In this document: positions 20,003-27,979 of the stretch, piece after piece
Position numbering within the stretch: position 1 is the first letter of the stretch
Layout of the letters: every line of letters begins with the position of its first letter
Assembly: GCF_038630985.1 (NCBI RefSeq)
Contig: NZ_CP152049.1
Span: 4,421,501 to 4,485,500 of the forward strand
Direction of reading: 5' to 3'
Origin: Paenibacillus sp. FSL H8-0548
GTDB lineage: Bacteria > Bacillota > Bacilli > Paenibacillales > Paenibacillaceae
DNA length: 64,000 nucleotides
Translations under genes and position numbers: made by a program
The notes under the pieces: model-generated
What the model was told of the DNA's origin: nothing
Database searches by the model: none
The model's input: the letters and a program-made list of their open reading frames with translations, nothing else

Positions 20003-21259
20003 TTAATTCCCCCGCTCCGAAGCCAGCGTTTTATTGGCACCTGCACCTAAACCGGTAATCCCTAGAAGCACAGCTACAATAATAAGCATGATTAATGATA
20101 GGCTCCAATTGCTGGTCAGGTCATGTATCAGCCCGAATAGCAGCGGACCGGCAGCAGCGAGCAAATACCCTACGGACTGTGCCATCCCTGACAGCTGTGC
20201 CGATTGCTCCGTGCTGCTCGTCCGCAGCACAAAGAACATCACTGCAAGACTGAAGCCTGCCCCTCCGGACAATCCTAACATAACCATGCAAATTGGGATT
20301 AAAGCTGCATTTCCAGTTAGTAAACCAACGTAGCCGATCAGCATCAAAACAGCCGTGATCATAACAAGACCTCGTTGACTAACCTGCCGCCCTGCAATAA
20401 CGGGTGTAATAAATGTTGCCGGCAGGCTGACGAATTGAAGCAGCGACAGCATCCAGCCCGCATCTGCAAGACTCATGCCTCGATCGTGCATAATTTCAGG
20501 CAGCCACGTCACATTCACATAAAAACCAAACGACTGGAGCCCCATAAATAATGTAACCTGCCATGCGAGAAGAGAACCAAACAGGCTTTCGCTTTTTTTG
20601 CTAGATGTTAATGCTCCCTTGCTCGTTCGCGGGAATTTACGGATTTGAGGAAGCCAGACCATGGTAGAAATAAGTGCTAAAGCTGCCCAGCAAATCAGCA
20701 TGCCCTGCCAACCAAAGTTAAGCTCCTCTGCAATTGGAATACTCAAGCCTGAAGCAAAAGCAGCGCCTAAATTCATAACCACAGAGTACAAACCGGTCAT
20801 TACTCCAACTTTTGTTGAAAAATCTCGTTTAATTAAGCTTGGCAGCAGAACGTTAGCAACCGCAATCGCCATCCCCAGCAGAACCGTTCCTGCAAACAAA
20901 GCCGCTACTGATGGTAAAGAACGAATGATAATCGCACCTGTCAAAACCACCATGGCTGCAAACAGTGTATTCTCCATACTTATGCGTTGAGCCATTCGAG
21001 GTGCAAGGGGCGAGATCAGTGCAAATGCCAGCAACGGCAATGTCGTAAGCAATCCCGTAAGTGTTCCCGAGAGGCCATATGATTGCTGTATATCTGACAC
21101 AATGGGGCCGACAGCGGTAATTGATGCTCTTAGATTAGCAGAAATAAGTAAGATTCCTACTAGCAATAACCATGAGCTAGTCATTGCGGTTGCGCCAGAC
21201 GCCCGCGTCAAAGCCGCATTTCCATTATTCGTATTCACAAAATATTCCTTCTTTCTCAT
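20003..21259 (-). CDS. MFS transporter, CynX/NimT family
   Basis: Twelve-helix major facilitator protein of about 418 residues. The N-terminus after a short polar lead is SSWLLLVGILLISANLR, then SITAVGPIVSDIQQ and GTLTGLLTTLPLLAFALISPLAPR, a pattern seen in the cyanate/nitroimidazole-resistance branch (CynX, YycB). The substrate cannot be inferred. Start choice is uncertain: ATG 21257-21259 has AGGA upstream, a TTG lies five codons earlier, and a downstream GTG follows GAAGGAA. A stand-alone gene between leuS and the DinB-GNAT gene. Confidence 0.85.
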   Translation of the reverse strand: MRKKEYFVNTNNGNAALTRASGATAMTSSWLLLVGILLISANLRASITAVGPIVSDIQQSYGLSGTLTGLLTTLPLLAFALISPLAPRMAQRISMENTLFAAMVVLTGAIIIRSLPSVAALFAGTVLLGMAIAVANVLLPSLIKRDFSTKVGVMTGLYSVVMNLGAAFASGLSIPIAEELNFGWQGMLICWAALALISTMVWLPQIRKFPRTSKGALTSSKKSESLFGSLLAWQVTLFMGLQSFGFYVNVTWLPEIMHDRGMSLADAGWMLSLLQFVSLPATFITPVIAGRQVSQRGLVMITAVLMLIGYVGLLTGNAALIPICMVMLGLSGGAGFSLAVMFFVLRTSSTEQSAQLSGMAQSVGYLLAAAGPLLFGLIHDLTSNWSLSLIMLIIVAVLLGITGLGAGANKTLASERGN

Positions 21260-21320
21260 GCTGTTCCTGCTCAAGATGATTTAGTTTCCCATTCCTACGC
21301 GCGATGCATTCAATCTGAAG

Positions 21321-22544
21321 CTATGTAATGCTTTCACGAACGCGGTACCAATATTCGTACTGCGGAATGTAGCCGAGCTTATCATACAAACGATTGGCTG
21401 GCGCATTATTTTTCACAACTAGTAAATATCCGTTTCTCGCACTATTGCTCTTGCCCCATTGCAGCAAGTGCAAAATAAGCTGCTCGCCGTAGCCTTTATT
21501 TCGATGTTCTTGATCCGTGACAATGTCATAAAGGCCTATCCACTCCTCTTCGATGACGGCAAACCCTCCGGCAACCGGAATTCCGTTGACATGCAGCAGC
21601 GCGAAACAAGATTTTAGCGGTGAGTGCTCCAGCATTTGGCGAGTCGTCGTTTTTTGTTCAGCGGTTAACCCACTAAATATAGCGACGGCATCAAGCCAGC
21701 TTTCGGAAGGCTCGCTCTCCAGCCAAACATCGTCATAGGTAGGGGCGCGAACTTCGGATAGATGGACGGTCTTTACAACGGTTTGGTCGATAAGCGCATA
21801 GCCGCGTGAAGCAAGCTCTTCATCAAGCGTGGCTGGCTGGCTAAGGGGCGTGATTTTGAAAGTGGTACGTATCCCTTTCTGATCATAAAGCTCCTCGCAA
21901 GCACGTATCTTGGCATCCAGCTCCAACGTGTGTCCATAAATCGGATTAATCGAGTTTGAGCGCTTCGTATAGCCGTTGGAAAAACGAAGCAGCCAGCCGT
22001 CATAGACGATCGTCCGCAAGGCAGGCCAGCCATTTAAGCTCATTTCCTCAATGCGAGTATGAAGAAGCCTCTGAATAGGCTGTATATGATGCTGATCATG
22101 CCAAATGAAATCCTTCATATATTGTTCGACTTCAAAAGGGTGCCCGTCCGCATCAGTGTAGGTTGCTGCATACTGCTCGTCCGTCAAGCTTGCTATCTTG
22201 TCCAAAATCCGCATACGGCTTTGCACCGCCTGAGCAGTCAGCACTGCGATTGATGTCGCTTTCCCATAAGTCTTCGCCAGCTCATTAAACTCATCATAAT
22301 CCAAATGCTTTACAGTAAGAGGAGAAGCCTCGCTCAATTTTGCAATCGATTCTTCATAGAAATAGTCGTCCCACCGCAAAATATGTGCCACAACCTGGCG
22401 AACCGACCATTTTCCAGCGCCCAAGCTCTGATTCCAAAATCGTTCATCATATTTTTCTAAATCCGTTACGAAAGCTGTCCATTGGCCAAATTGCTGCAGC
22501 AGCTGCTCTTTTGCGATTTTAATCGTGATCCCCTCTTTTATCAT
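21321..22544 (-). CDS. Fusion of DinB-like and GNAT acetyltransferase domains
   Basis: About 407 residues. The N-terminal ~150 residues look like the DinB/YfiT four-helix fold (GAGKWSVRQVVAHILRWDDYF, then DFIWHDQHHIQPIQ with metal-type His). The C-terminal ~240 residues are a GNAT acyltransferase (WPALRTIVYDGWLLRFSNGYTKR; acetyl-CoA loop DQEHRNKGYGEQLI; NAPANRLYDKLGY). The ATG 22542-22544 has no good binding site. A GAGGGG lies just inside the frame, so a slightly later non-ATG start is possible. The two domains are usually separate genes. Substrate unknown; resistance or small-molecule modification is a guess. Confidence 0.85.
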   Translation of the reverse strand: MIKEGITIKIAKEQLLQQFGQWTAFVTDLEKYDERFWNQSLGAGKWSVRQVVAHILRWDDYFYEESIAKLSEASPLTVKHLDYDEFNELAKTYGKATSIAVLTAQAVQSRMRILDKIASLTDEQYAATYTDADGHPFEVEQYMKDFIWHDQHHIQPIQRLLHTRIEEMSLNGWPALRTIVYDGWLLRFSNGYTKRSNSINPIYGHTLELDAKIRACEELYDQKGIRTTFKITPLSQPATLDEELASRGYALIDQTVVKTVHLSEVRAPTYDDVWLESEPSESWLDAVAIFSGLTAEQKTTTRQMLEHSPLKSCFALLHVNGIPVAGGFAVIEEEWIGLYDIVTDQEHRNKGYGEQLILHLLQWGKSNSARNGYLLVVKNNAPANRLYDKLGYIPQYEYWYRVRESIT

Positions 22545-22614
22545 AAATAGTGTAAGAGCTTCCAAACGTTTCTCTTATATTAATGGATACAGCACGAATG
22601 AGCGAGAAGATTTT

Positions 22615-22626
22615 TTCCTATATTTC
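22615..22626 (+). repeat. End fragment of the dispersed double-hairpin element
   Basis: TTCCTATATTTC directly followed by eight A residues and the yneQ terminator. Identical to the end of full copies; the rest of the element is absent. Confidence 0.55.
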
Positions 22627-22658
22627 AAAAAAAACAGCCGCTCGAATGAGCAGCTATG
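22627..22658 (-). terminator. Terminator of the yneQ-like gene
   Basis: On the minus strand AGCTGCTCATTCGAGCGGCT forms a hairpin followed by eight T residues. Confidence 0.8.
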
Positions 22659-22671
22659 ATTACTATTTGCT

Positions 22672-22974
22672 TTATGCCATGCCAAACCGCTCCAGCTGCT
22701 CCAACAAATTTGCCGCCCGCAATACTTCCCGCTGCTTAGGTCCGAGCAGATCAAAGTGCGGATACTCCGATCGATCGTGTATGTAACGCGGGTTTAGCCC
22801 GTTGTCCAGACACCAGCGCGAGAGCTTCACTCTATCGGAGCAGCCAACCTTCGTCACCGTCCGCATGTCGGGAAATCGCGGGTCCAGCCAGTAATGTGTC
22901 AGAAATGCAATCTCTCCTCTAGCAACTGCTGCCTTCCATCCCTCGAGCTCTTTTCTCTTAATGCCGAATGCCAT
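22672..22974 (-). CDS. yneQ: YneQ-like conserved small protein
   Basis: 100-residue soluble protein. Conserved blocks are MAFGIKRKELEGWK, GEIAFLTHYWLDPRFPDMRTVTKVGC (visible near residues 20-45) and YPHFDLLGPKQREVL. From memory this matches Bacillus subtilis YneQ. AAGGAGTG lies seven bases before the ATG. No enzymatic motif is evident. It forms a two-gene minus-strand stretch with the ywbE-like gene. Confidence 0.75.
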   Translation of the reverse strand: MAFGIKRKELEGWKAAVARGEIAFLTHYWLDPRFPDMRTVTKVGCSDRVKLSRWCLDNGLNPRYIHDRSEYPHFDLLGPKQREVLRAANLLEQLERFGMA

Positions 22975-23032
22975 GGGATCACTCCTTCAACTTTGGCATG
23001 ACGATCACGACGAATAAGATTAGCTTAAACCC

Positions 23033-23227
23033 TTATGTGTGTATGTTCTTGACTCTGCCGACCTGCCCATCAGCCAGTCTTACCTTGATCCCGTGAGGAT
23101 GCTTGGGCGAATTGGTTAAAATATCTTTCACGATACCTCGCGTTAGCTTGCCTGTTCGCTGGTCCTGCTTCAAAACAATATCAACCTCTATGCCCGCCTT
23201 GATGGCGGAGCGCTCTGTTCCATTCAT
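23033..23227 (-). CDS. ywbE: YwbE-like protein (DUF2196)
   Basis: 64-residue protein beginning MNGTERSAIKAGIEVDIV, then KQDQRTGKLTRGIVKDILTNSP and HPHGIKVRLADGQVGRVKNI, the near-invariant pattern of the YwbE family. I chose ATG 23225-23227, preceded by AGAGGA. An upstream in-frame stretch has no conservation I recognise. Function is unknown; a small beta-rich RNA-binding-like fold is plausible but not shown. Divergent from the helicase gene. Confidence 0.85.
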   Translation of the reverse strand: MNGTERSAIKAGIEVDIVLKQDQRTGKLTRGIVKDILTNSPKHPHGIKVRLADGQVGRVKNIHT

Positions 23228-23355
23228 CTTTATCATTCCTCTGCTGCTCTTAATGTTGGCTTTTAGCATAGCATAAGCAAAGTAAAGATGCACATTATAA
23301 GGACAACTGTTATACTTAACATCAAACGATGTTTATGAAAAGAGGAAATGTATTA

Positions 23356-25164
23356 ATGTCAAACGCATTTAACGCTTTGGGTATCATTCCCAAGCTAAGC
23401 GATCTGCTTCACCAAGATGGAATTATCGAACCGACTCCGGTTCAAAAACAAGCCATTCCGCTCCTTCTTAACGGGCAGGATGTCATTGCGCAAGCACAAA
23501 CGGGCACAGGCAAAACAATCGCGTTTGCTTTGCCTATTTTGCAACGAATTAATATAGAGAAAGAGCAAGTACAAGCTCTGATATTGACACCAACCAGAGA
23601 GCTTGCCATTCAAATAACGAGCGAGCTAAAAAAACTTGTTCCAGCTGTTGGCGTTAGTGTCCTCGCTGCTTATGGCGGTCAAGACGTTGATGCTCAAATA
23701 CGCAAGCTGCAGCGCTCGCCTCATATTGTAGTTGCCACGCCTGGTCGACTTATCGACCATATGAAGCGTGAGACGATCAATTTGGGCAAACTTCAAATGC
23801 TAGTTCTCGATGAAGCTGATCAAATGCTCCACATGGGCTTCTTGCCTGATGTAGAGAGCATTATTTCCCAAACACCAAAGGCACGTCAGACGATGCTCTT
23901 CTCTGCTACGATGCCTGATGCAATCAGAAAGCTGGCAGCTGATTATATGAAAACCCCTGTCGATATTCGCGTACGAAGCACGAATGTCACTCTCGACAGC
24001 ATTACCCAGATCGTATATGAGACGACGGATAGAACGAAGCAGCAGACGCTCGTTCATCTGCTTGAGCGCCACCAGCCCTATTTGGCTGTCGTTTTTTGCC
24101 GGACGAAGGTTCGCGCTAAGAAATTAAATAAAGAGCTGCAGGAGCTTGGCATTGAATCCGATGAGCTGCATGGCGATCTTACGCAAGCCAAGCGTGAGCA
24201 AGTTATGAAACGTTTTAGAGATGCTCGCCTTCAGGTACTCGTTGCAACAGATGTTGCAGCACGCGGCCTTGATGTGGAAGGTGTCACGCATGTATATAAC
24301 TACGACGTTCCTCAGGACGGCGAGCTCTATATTCACCGGATAGGAAGAACAGGACGCGCAGGTCATGATGGCGCGGCCATTACGCTAGCGACACCTTATG
24401 ACAAGAACCATCTGATCCTTATTGAGCAAAGCATCAATGCGAAGCTCACACGTCGTGCCATTGACAGTGAAGGTGTTGAAACTTCAGTCCATGTGCAAAC
24501 AGGAGATCGTCTAGATAAGGGTCGCAGCAGCGGAGCAAGCAGAGGCGGCAGCCGCAGCGCAAACGGCAAACCAGCCGAAGGCGGCCGTCGTGGTCGTGAA
24601 CGCACTGGCCAATCGGATCGCGGAGCAAAGCCAGGTGGCCGCAGAGGTCAGCGTGAGACCGTACGTCCGTCAAACGGCAAGCGTCCTAGCAGAACAGCAG
24701 AGGTTCGCGGTGAAGCTTCCGAAACAGCTGTTGAAAAAACCTCAGGTTGGGCGGCTCGACGCGCGGAGCGGCACGATAACGAAAACGCGGCTCGCGGTGG
24801 CGAACGTACAAGCACGCGCAGCGCCTCCCCTCGCGGCAATGAGCGTGATCGCAGCAGTTCAGCCCGTACGGGTGCAAGCCGCACTGGCGGCTTTGGCAGT
24901 CCGCGCGGCGCCGAGCATGCAGCAGGTAGAGCTTCTGCCAAAGTAGAAAGTCCTTGGGAAGCAGCGCGCAAAGATATTAAAGCAAGCAATGAGCGCGGTG
25001 CTGTTCGTGGCAAAGCTCAATCAGGCGGTCGTGGCGGTCAGCGCGGAAATTCTTCTACCGGAGGGCGCAGCAGCTCCCCAGCAGGCGGACGCAGCGGTTC
25101 ACCAACAGGCGGCTCACGTGGGGGAAGCCCCTCCAATAAACCACGCGGTGGTCGTGGCCGGTAA
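23356..25164 (+). CDS. DEAD-box RNA helicase with long Arg/Gly/Ser-rich tail
   Basis: ATP-dependent RNA helicase of about 602 residues. Motifs in order: Q motif (PTPVQKQAIPLL), [23 protein letters not shown] (VLDEADQM), SAT, ARGLDVEGVTHV and [10 protein letters not shown]. From about residue 385 to the end the protein is a low-complexity basic tail with repeated RGG/GGR, Arg-Ser and GGRSGS-like units, expected to bind RNA non-specifically. The ATG at 23356 follows AGAGGA; TG-T-TATACT upstream is a possible extended -10. A second helicase lies at 48.4-50 kb. Which corresponds to CshA is unclear. Confidence 0.93.
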   Translation: MSNAFNALGIIPKLSDLLHQDGIIEPTPVQKQAIPLLLNGQDVIAQAQTGTGKTIAFALPILQRINIEKEQVQALILTPTRELAIQITSELKKLVPAVGVSVLAAYGGQDVDAQIRKLQRSPHIVVATPGRLIDHMKRETINLGKLQMLVLDEADQMLHMGFLPDVESIISQTPKARQTMLFSATMPDAIRKLAADYMKTPVDIRVRSTNVTLDSITQIVYETTDRTKQQTLVHLLERHQPYLAVVFCRTKVRAKKLNKELQELGIESDELHGDLTQAKREQVMKRFRDARLQVLVATDVAARGLDVEGVTHVYNYDVPQDGELYIHRIGRTGRAGHDGAAITLATPYDKNHLILIEQSINAKLTRRAIDSEGVETSVHVQTGDRLDKGRSSGASRGGSRSANGKPAEGGRRGRERTGQSDRGAKPGGRRGQRETVRPSNGKRPSRTAEVRGEASETAVEKTSGWAARRAERHDNENAARGGERTSTRSASPRGNERDRSSSARTGASRTGGFGSPRGAEHAAGRASAKVESPWEAARKDIKASNERGAVRGKAQSGGRGGQRGNSSTGGRSSSPAGGRSGSPTGGSRGGSPSNKPRGGRGR

Positions 25165-25180
25165 TCTGCAATAAAGCATA

Positions 25181-25237
25181 GGAGCGGTTTTCGCATGGCA
25201 AATTGATGCCCTGCAGAAACCGCTCCTTTCTTTTTTA
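25181..25237 (+). terminator. Helicase gene terminator
   Basis: GGAGCGGTTT pairs with AAACCGCTCC around a 26-nt loop, followed by a T-rich tail. Confidence 0.85.
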
Positions 25238-25337
25238 TCACGCAGTGATGAATGAGAAATTATTATACTAATCCATCAATGCTTTATTAACAAATGGAAT
25301 GCATCAGGTTTTTTAAGTCCCCCTCCAATCCCAGCCT

Positions 25338-25526
25338 CTATCCTGCACCTGCGCAGGATAGAGGCTGATTTTTCACGCCCCTGGTCGTCTATACTGTACT
25401 CCATACAATATAGACACCCATATTCGTCCATAGACAGCCGAAATCAGTCCATTCTAATGCATATGTGCAGGATAGGCTGCTCGGTGAGGCTGAAAAGCAC
25501 GAAGTTAGTGCAAATCTGCAGGATAG
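25338..25526 (+). repeat. Long intergenic repeat, unit 1
   Basis: Begins with the palindrome CTATCCTGCACCTGCGCAGG followed by ATAG, then a diverged middle, then a 91-bp core (25436-25526) almost identical to unit 2. GCAGGATAG or its complement CTATCCTGC recurs four times in this unit. Confidence 0.8.
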
Positions 25527-25730
25527 CCTGCTGCGGAGGCGAATCTACTGTGTTCGGTAGATAGTTTGCGAGCTGTGAAGAGTCTATCGTGTGCAGAAGA
25601 AGCAAGGTTCGTGCTCAAAGCAAATGTATGACTATCCTAGAACTAACCCACCGACCAACCCTCCAGCCCGTTCTCCAACAGGCTCTTCAACTAACTAATC
25701 TACTAACTCACTCACCAACCAACTACGGCG

Positions 25731-25918
25731 CTATCCTGCACTTTCGCAGGATAGCAGCTGGTTTTTCAAGCGCCAGCTTCCCTATGTTGCACTCCAGCAC
25801 TATAGACAGCCTTATAGACGTGTCTTGAGCCGAAATCAGTCCATTCTAATGCATATGTGCAGGATAGGCTGCTCGGTGAGGCTGAAAAGCACGAAGTTAG
25901 TGCTAATGTGCAGGATAG
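25731..25918 (+). repeat. Long intergenic repeat, unit 2
   Basis: Same layout as unit 1, offset by about 393 bp. Palindrome CTATCCTGCACTTTCGCAGG plus ATAG at the start and the 91-bp core at 25828-25918, with only two substitutions seen against unit 1. After it come TGCAC/GTGCA-rich sequences to about 26000. Confidence 0.8.
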
Positions 25919-26150
25919 ACTGAGTGCGTGCGGAGGAAGCAGGGGTTCATGCTCGGAGCACATGTGCAGCCCACGTGGCCTGCACATGCAGTCTCACCCG
26001 CCACTTCAACAGTTACTGGACAATTCTCCTTGGAAGATAGTTAACTGAACGGTATCCAATCCGTCATTACTTGCTGCATGAATCGTTGGAATAATCGTCA
26101 GGTTGTTATGGAAACCGTGACAGATGTCCAATCCTTTAAGGGCTTTTACA

Positions 26151-26159
26151 CATATAATA
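26151..26159 (+). promoter_or_regulatory. Possible mother-cell (SigK-type) -10 element
   Basis: CATATAATA matches the SigK -10 pattern CATANNNTA about 75 bp upstream of the YjcZ-type gene. No clear -35 was recognised. Confidence 0.3.
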
Positions 26160-26236
26160 CCCTATACCGAGTGGCCGGGTTACCGTTGTGAACCCAGTAG
26201 CCCGATGTCGGAATCTATTGGTAAGGGGGAATAATC

Positions 26237-26329
26237 ATGTCCGGTATGTATGGTGGAGTTTCGTCAATTGGCATAATTTTGGTATTGTTCATCCTTCTGG
26301 TCATTATATCTAGATCTGTCCTGTTCTAA
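26237..26329 (+). CDS. YjcZ-type sporulation mini-protein
   Basis: 30-residue protein: a Gly-rich N-terminus (MSGMYGGVSSIG) and one hydrophobic helix (IILVLFILLVII) ending SRSVLF. This layout is that of the YjcZ family of tiny sporulation proteins found in multiple copies in Bacillales. GGGGGA lies eight bases before the ATG, and a strong terminator follows. Too short for most gene finders. The family role is unknown; association with spores is established knowledge. Confidence 0.8.
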   Translation: MSGMYGGVSSIGIILVLFILLVIISRSVLF

Positions 26330-26354
26330 TCTACAATAAATCTAATCTAATAAC

Positions 26355-26392
26355 AAAAAATCGTCGGAGCTTATAGCCCGACGATTTTTTTT
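26355..26392. terminator. Bidirectional terminator
   Basis: AAAAAATCGTCGG / CCGACGATTTTTT between the convergent YjcZ-type and Cof phosphatase genes. Confidence 0.9.
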
Positions 26393-26395
26393 ATT

Positions 26396-27193
26396 TCAGC
26401 TCCAAGCATATTCCCGCAGCGCTTGAGCTACCCCATCCTCACTGTTTGAAGGGGCTACTGCTTTCGCCGCCTGCTTCACTTCCTGCGGTGAATTGCCCAT
26501 TGCGATTCCCATCCCCGCAAATTGCAGCATCGTAATATCATTATAATAATTGCCAATGGCAAGTATGCGACTTGGGTCAATGCCACGAAATTGGGCTAGC
26601 TGCTGAAGCGCTCTTCCTTTACTCGCTTCTGCGTGATGAACATCGATGAAAAAATCTCCGCTCCGTATCGAATGAAGATGCTGCGGCCATCCCTCCCATT
26701 CAGCTTGTACCTCATCCATTTTCTCCTTGCTTCCAAATACAGTGAATTTCACAAGACCGTTCGGCAAAGTCAAACGAAAATCTTGTACTGCAGGCGTTGC
26801 TTGAAAGCGTAAATACATCGCCTCAGCTTCTGGCGTTACATTCTCTACCATCATCTCGAAAGCGGTATTTAAATCAAAATGGATGGCCTCATCACGTGAA
26901 TAGGAAACATATCTGCTCAGGTGTTCAGGTATCATATCGAATTGATGAATAACCGAACGGTCATCTGAATTAATCGTAGCTGCCCCATTATGAGTAATGA
27001 GCGTCCCCCCGAGTCCGAGCTCCTCCAATACGGGAAGCGCCTGTAGAGGGCCTCGTCCAGTACATAACACGATTTGAGCGCCTCGATCAGCAGCCTCGTT
27101 GACCGTTTCGTGTATTGCCTTCGTTAGAACATGATCATCCGTTAGTAAAGTACCATCAATATCCAAAGCAATTAAATCATATTGCAAGCTCAT
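26396..27193 (-). CDS. Cof-type HAD superfamily phosphatase
   Basis: 265-residue haloacid-dehalogenase phosphatase with a type IIB cap. Motif I is LIALDIDGTLLTDD (nucleophile Asp11), motif II VLCTGRG, motif III Lys around ASKGRALQQLA, and motif IV ILAIGNYYNDITML; the usual GDxxND is here GNYYND. Substrates in the family are sugar phosphates, flavin precursors or PLP; none can be chosen here. GGAG precedes the ATG. It ends at the bidirectional terminator and lies downstream of the rRNA modification pair. Confidence 0.9.
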   Translation of the reverse strand: MSLQYDLIALDIDGTLLTDDHVLTKAIHETVNEAADRGAQIVLCTGRGPLQALPVLEELGLGGTLITHNGAATINSDDRSVIHQFDMIPEHLSRYVSYSRDEAIHFDLNTAFEMMVENVTPEAEAMYLRFQATPAVQDFRLTLPNGLVKFTVFGSKEKMDEVQAEWEGWPQHLHSIRSGDFFIDVHHAEASKGRALQQLAQFRGIDPSRILAIGNYYNDITMLQFAGMGIAMGNSPQEVKQAAKAVAPSNSEDGVAQALREYAWS

Positions 27194-27225
27194 CGACTCA
27201 CTCCAATTCCTATCTCATGTTGTGT

Positions 27226-27978
27226 TTACTGAGCAGCTCGTTTATGCGACCGAAGAAGCTCAATTTCCTCATTGGTCAGCTCCCGGTAAGCACCCTCGGG
27301 CAGCGATTCGTCCAGCTTCAGCGGCCCCATAGCTGCTCTCTTTAAGTATACGACCGTCTTATCTACAGCTTCAAACATTCTTTTCACTTGATGGAATTTA
27401 CCTTCCATTATCGTTAGAGCAATACTGGAGAAAACTTCATTCTCCCGCATCTCATATTCCCTAATTTCAAGAACGGCAGGCATAGTCATATAACCGTCAT
27501 CCAGCGCAACGCCAGCCGCAAAGCTTTGTTTATCATCTTCTCCGACTTTCCCTTGGACAATTGCTTCATAGGTTTTCGCTACATGCTTGCGGGGAGACAA
27601 CAGCTCGTGTGCAAGCTGTCCATCATTAGTCAGCAACAGCAGGCCAACCGTATCCTTGTCCAATCTGCCGACAGGAAACGGCTCACGCAATCGATCCTGC
27701 GGTTCAAGCAAATCGATGACCGTACGCTCGCGTCCATCCTCTGTTGCAGAAATCACCCCTTGCGGCTTATTAAGCATAAAATACACAAGTTCTTGATAAA
27801 CGACCGGTGTTCCTTCAAAAGCAACCTCAGTCGTTTCTGAATCAACGATAAGTCCGCTATCCTTAATCACCTTGCCAGCGAAGGTCACCTTTCCCAGCTT
27901 GACCGCTCTTTTGATTTCACTTCGTGTACCAAGCCCCATATGGGCGAGCAGCTTATCTATTCTAATTTTTTTGCTCAT
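27226..27978 (-). CDS. rsuA: RsuA-family 16S rRNA pseudouridine synthase
   Basis: 250-residue protein with an N-terminal S4 RNA-binding domain (IRIDKLLAHMGLGTRSEIKRAV) and the pseudouridine synthase core (FMLNKPQGVISATED; catalytic Asp in PVGRLDKDTVGLLLLTNDG; AKTYEAIV; ITIMEGKFHQVKRMF-like segment). The preferred ATG at 27976-27978 begins one base after the RsmF stop codon, so the two rRNA-modifying genes are translationally linked. The target uridine is inferred from the family only. Confidence 0.92.
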   Translation of the reverse strand: MSKKIRIDKLLAHMGLGTRSEIKRAVKLGKVTFAGKVIKDSGLIVDSETTEVAFEGTPVVYQELVYFMLNKPQGVISATEDGRERTVIDLLEPQDRLREPFPVGRLDKDTVGLLLLTNDGQLAHELLSPRKHVAKTYEAIVQGKVGEDDKQSFAAGVALDDGYMTMPAVLEIREYEMRENEVFSSIALTIMEGKFHQVKRMFEAVDKTVVYLKRAAMGPLKLDESLPEGAYRELTNEEIELLRSHKRAAQ

Positions 27979-27979
27979 C

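Larger units (their letters stand above)
25238..26236. other. 1-kb gene-poor region with repeated units
   Basis: No credible protein gene. It contains two related ~190-bp units (25338 and 25731), a low-complexity CT/AAC-rich spacer at about 25620-25725, and at the right end a possible promoter for the YjcZ-type gene. An open stretch of 37 codons at 26078-26191 lacks a ribosome-binding site. Confidence 0.7.

Noticed and set aside
25338..25918. CRISPR array
   Set aside because: Only two long related units with a ~200-bp spacer; no regular short repeats or cas genes.
26078..26191. 37-codon plus-strand open frame before the YjcZ-type gene
   Set aside because: No ribosome-binding site, and it covers the likely promoter of the next gene.
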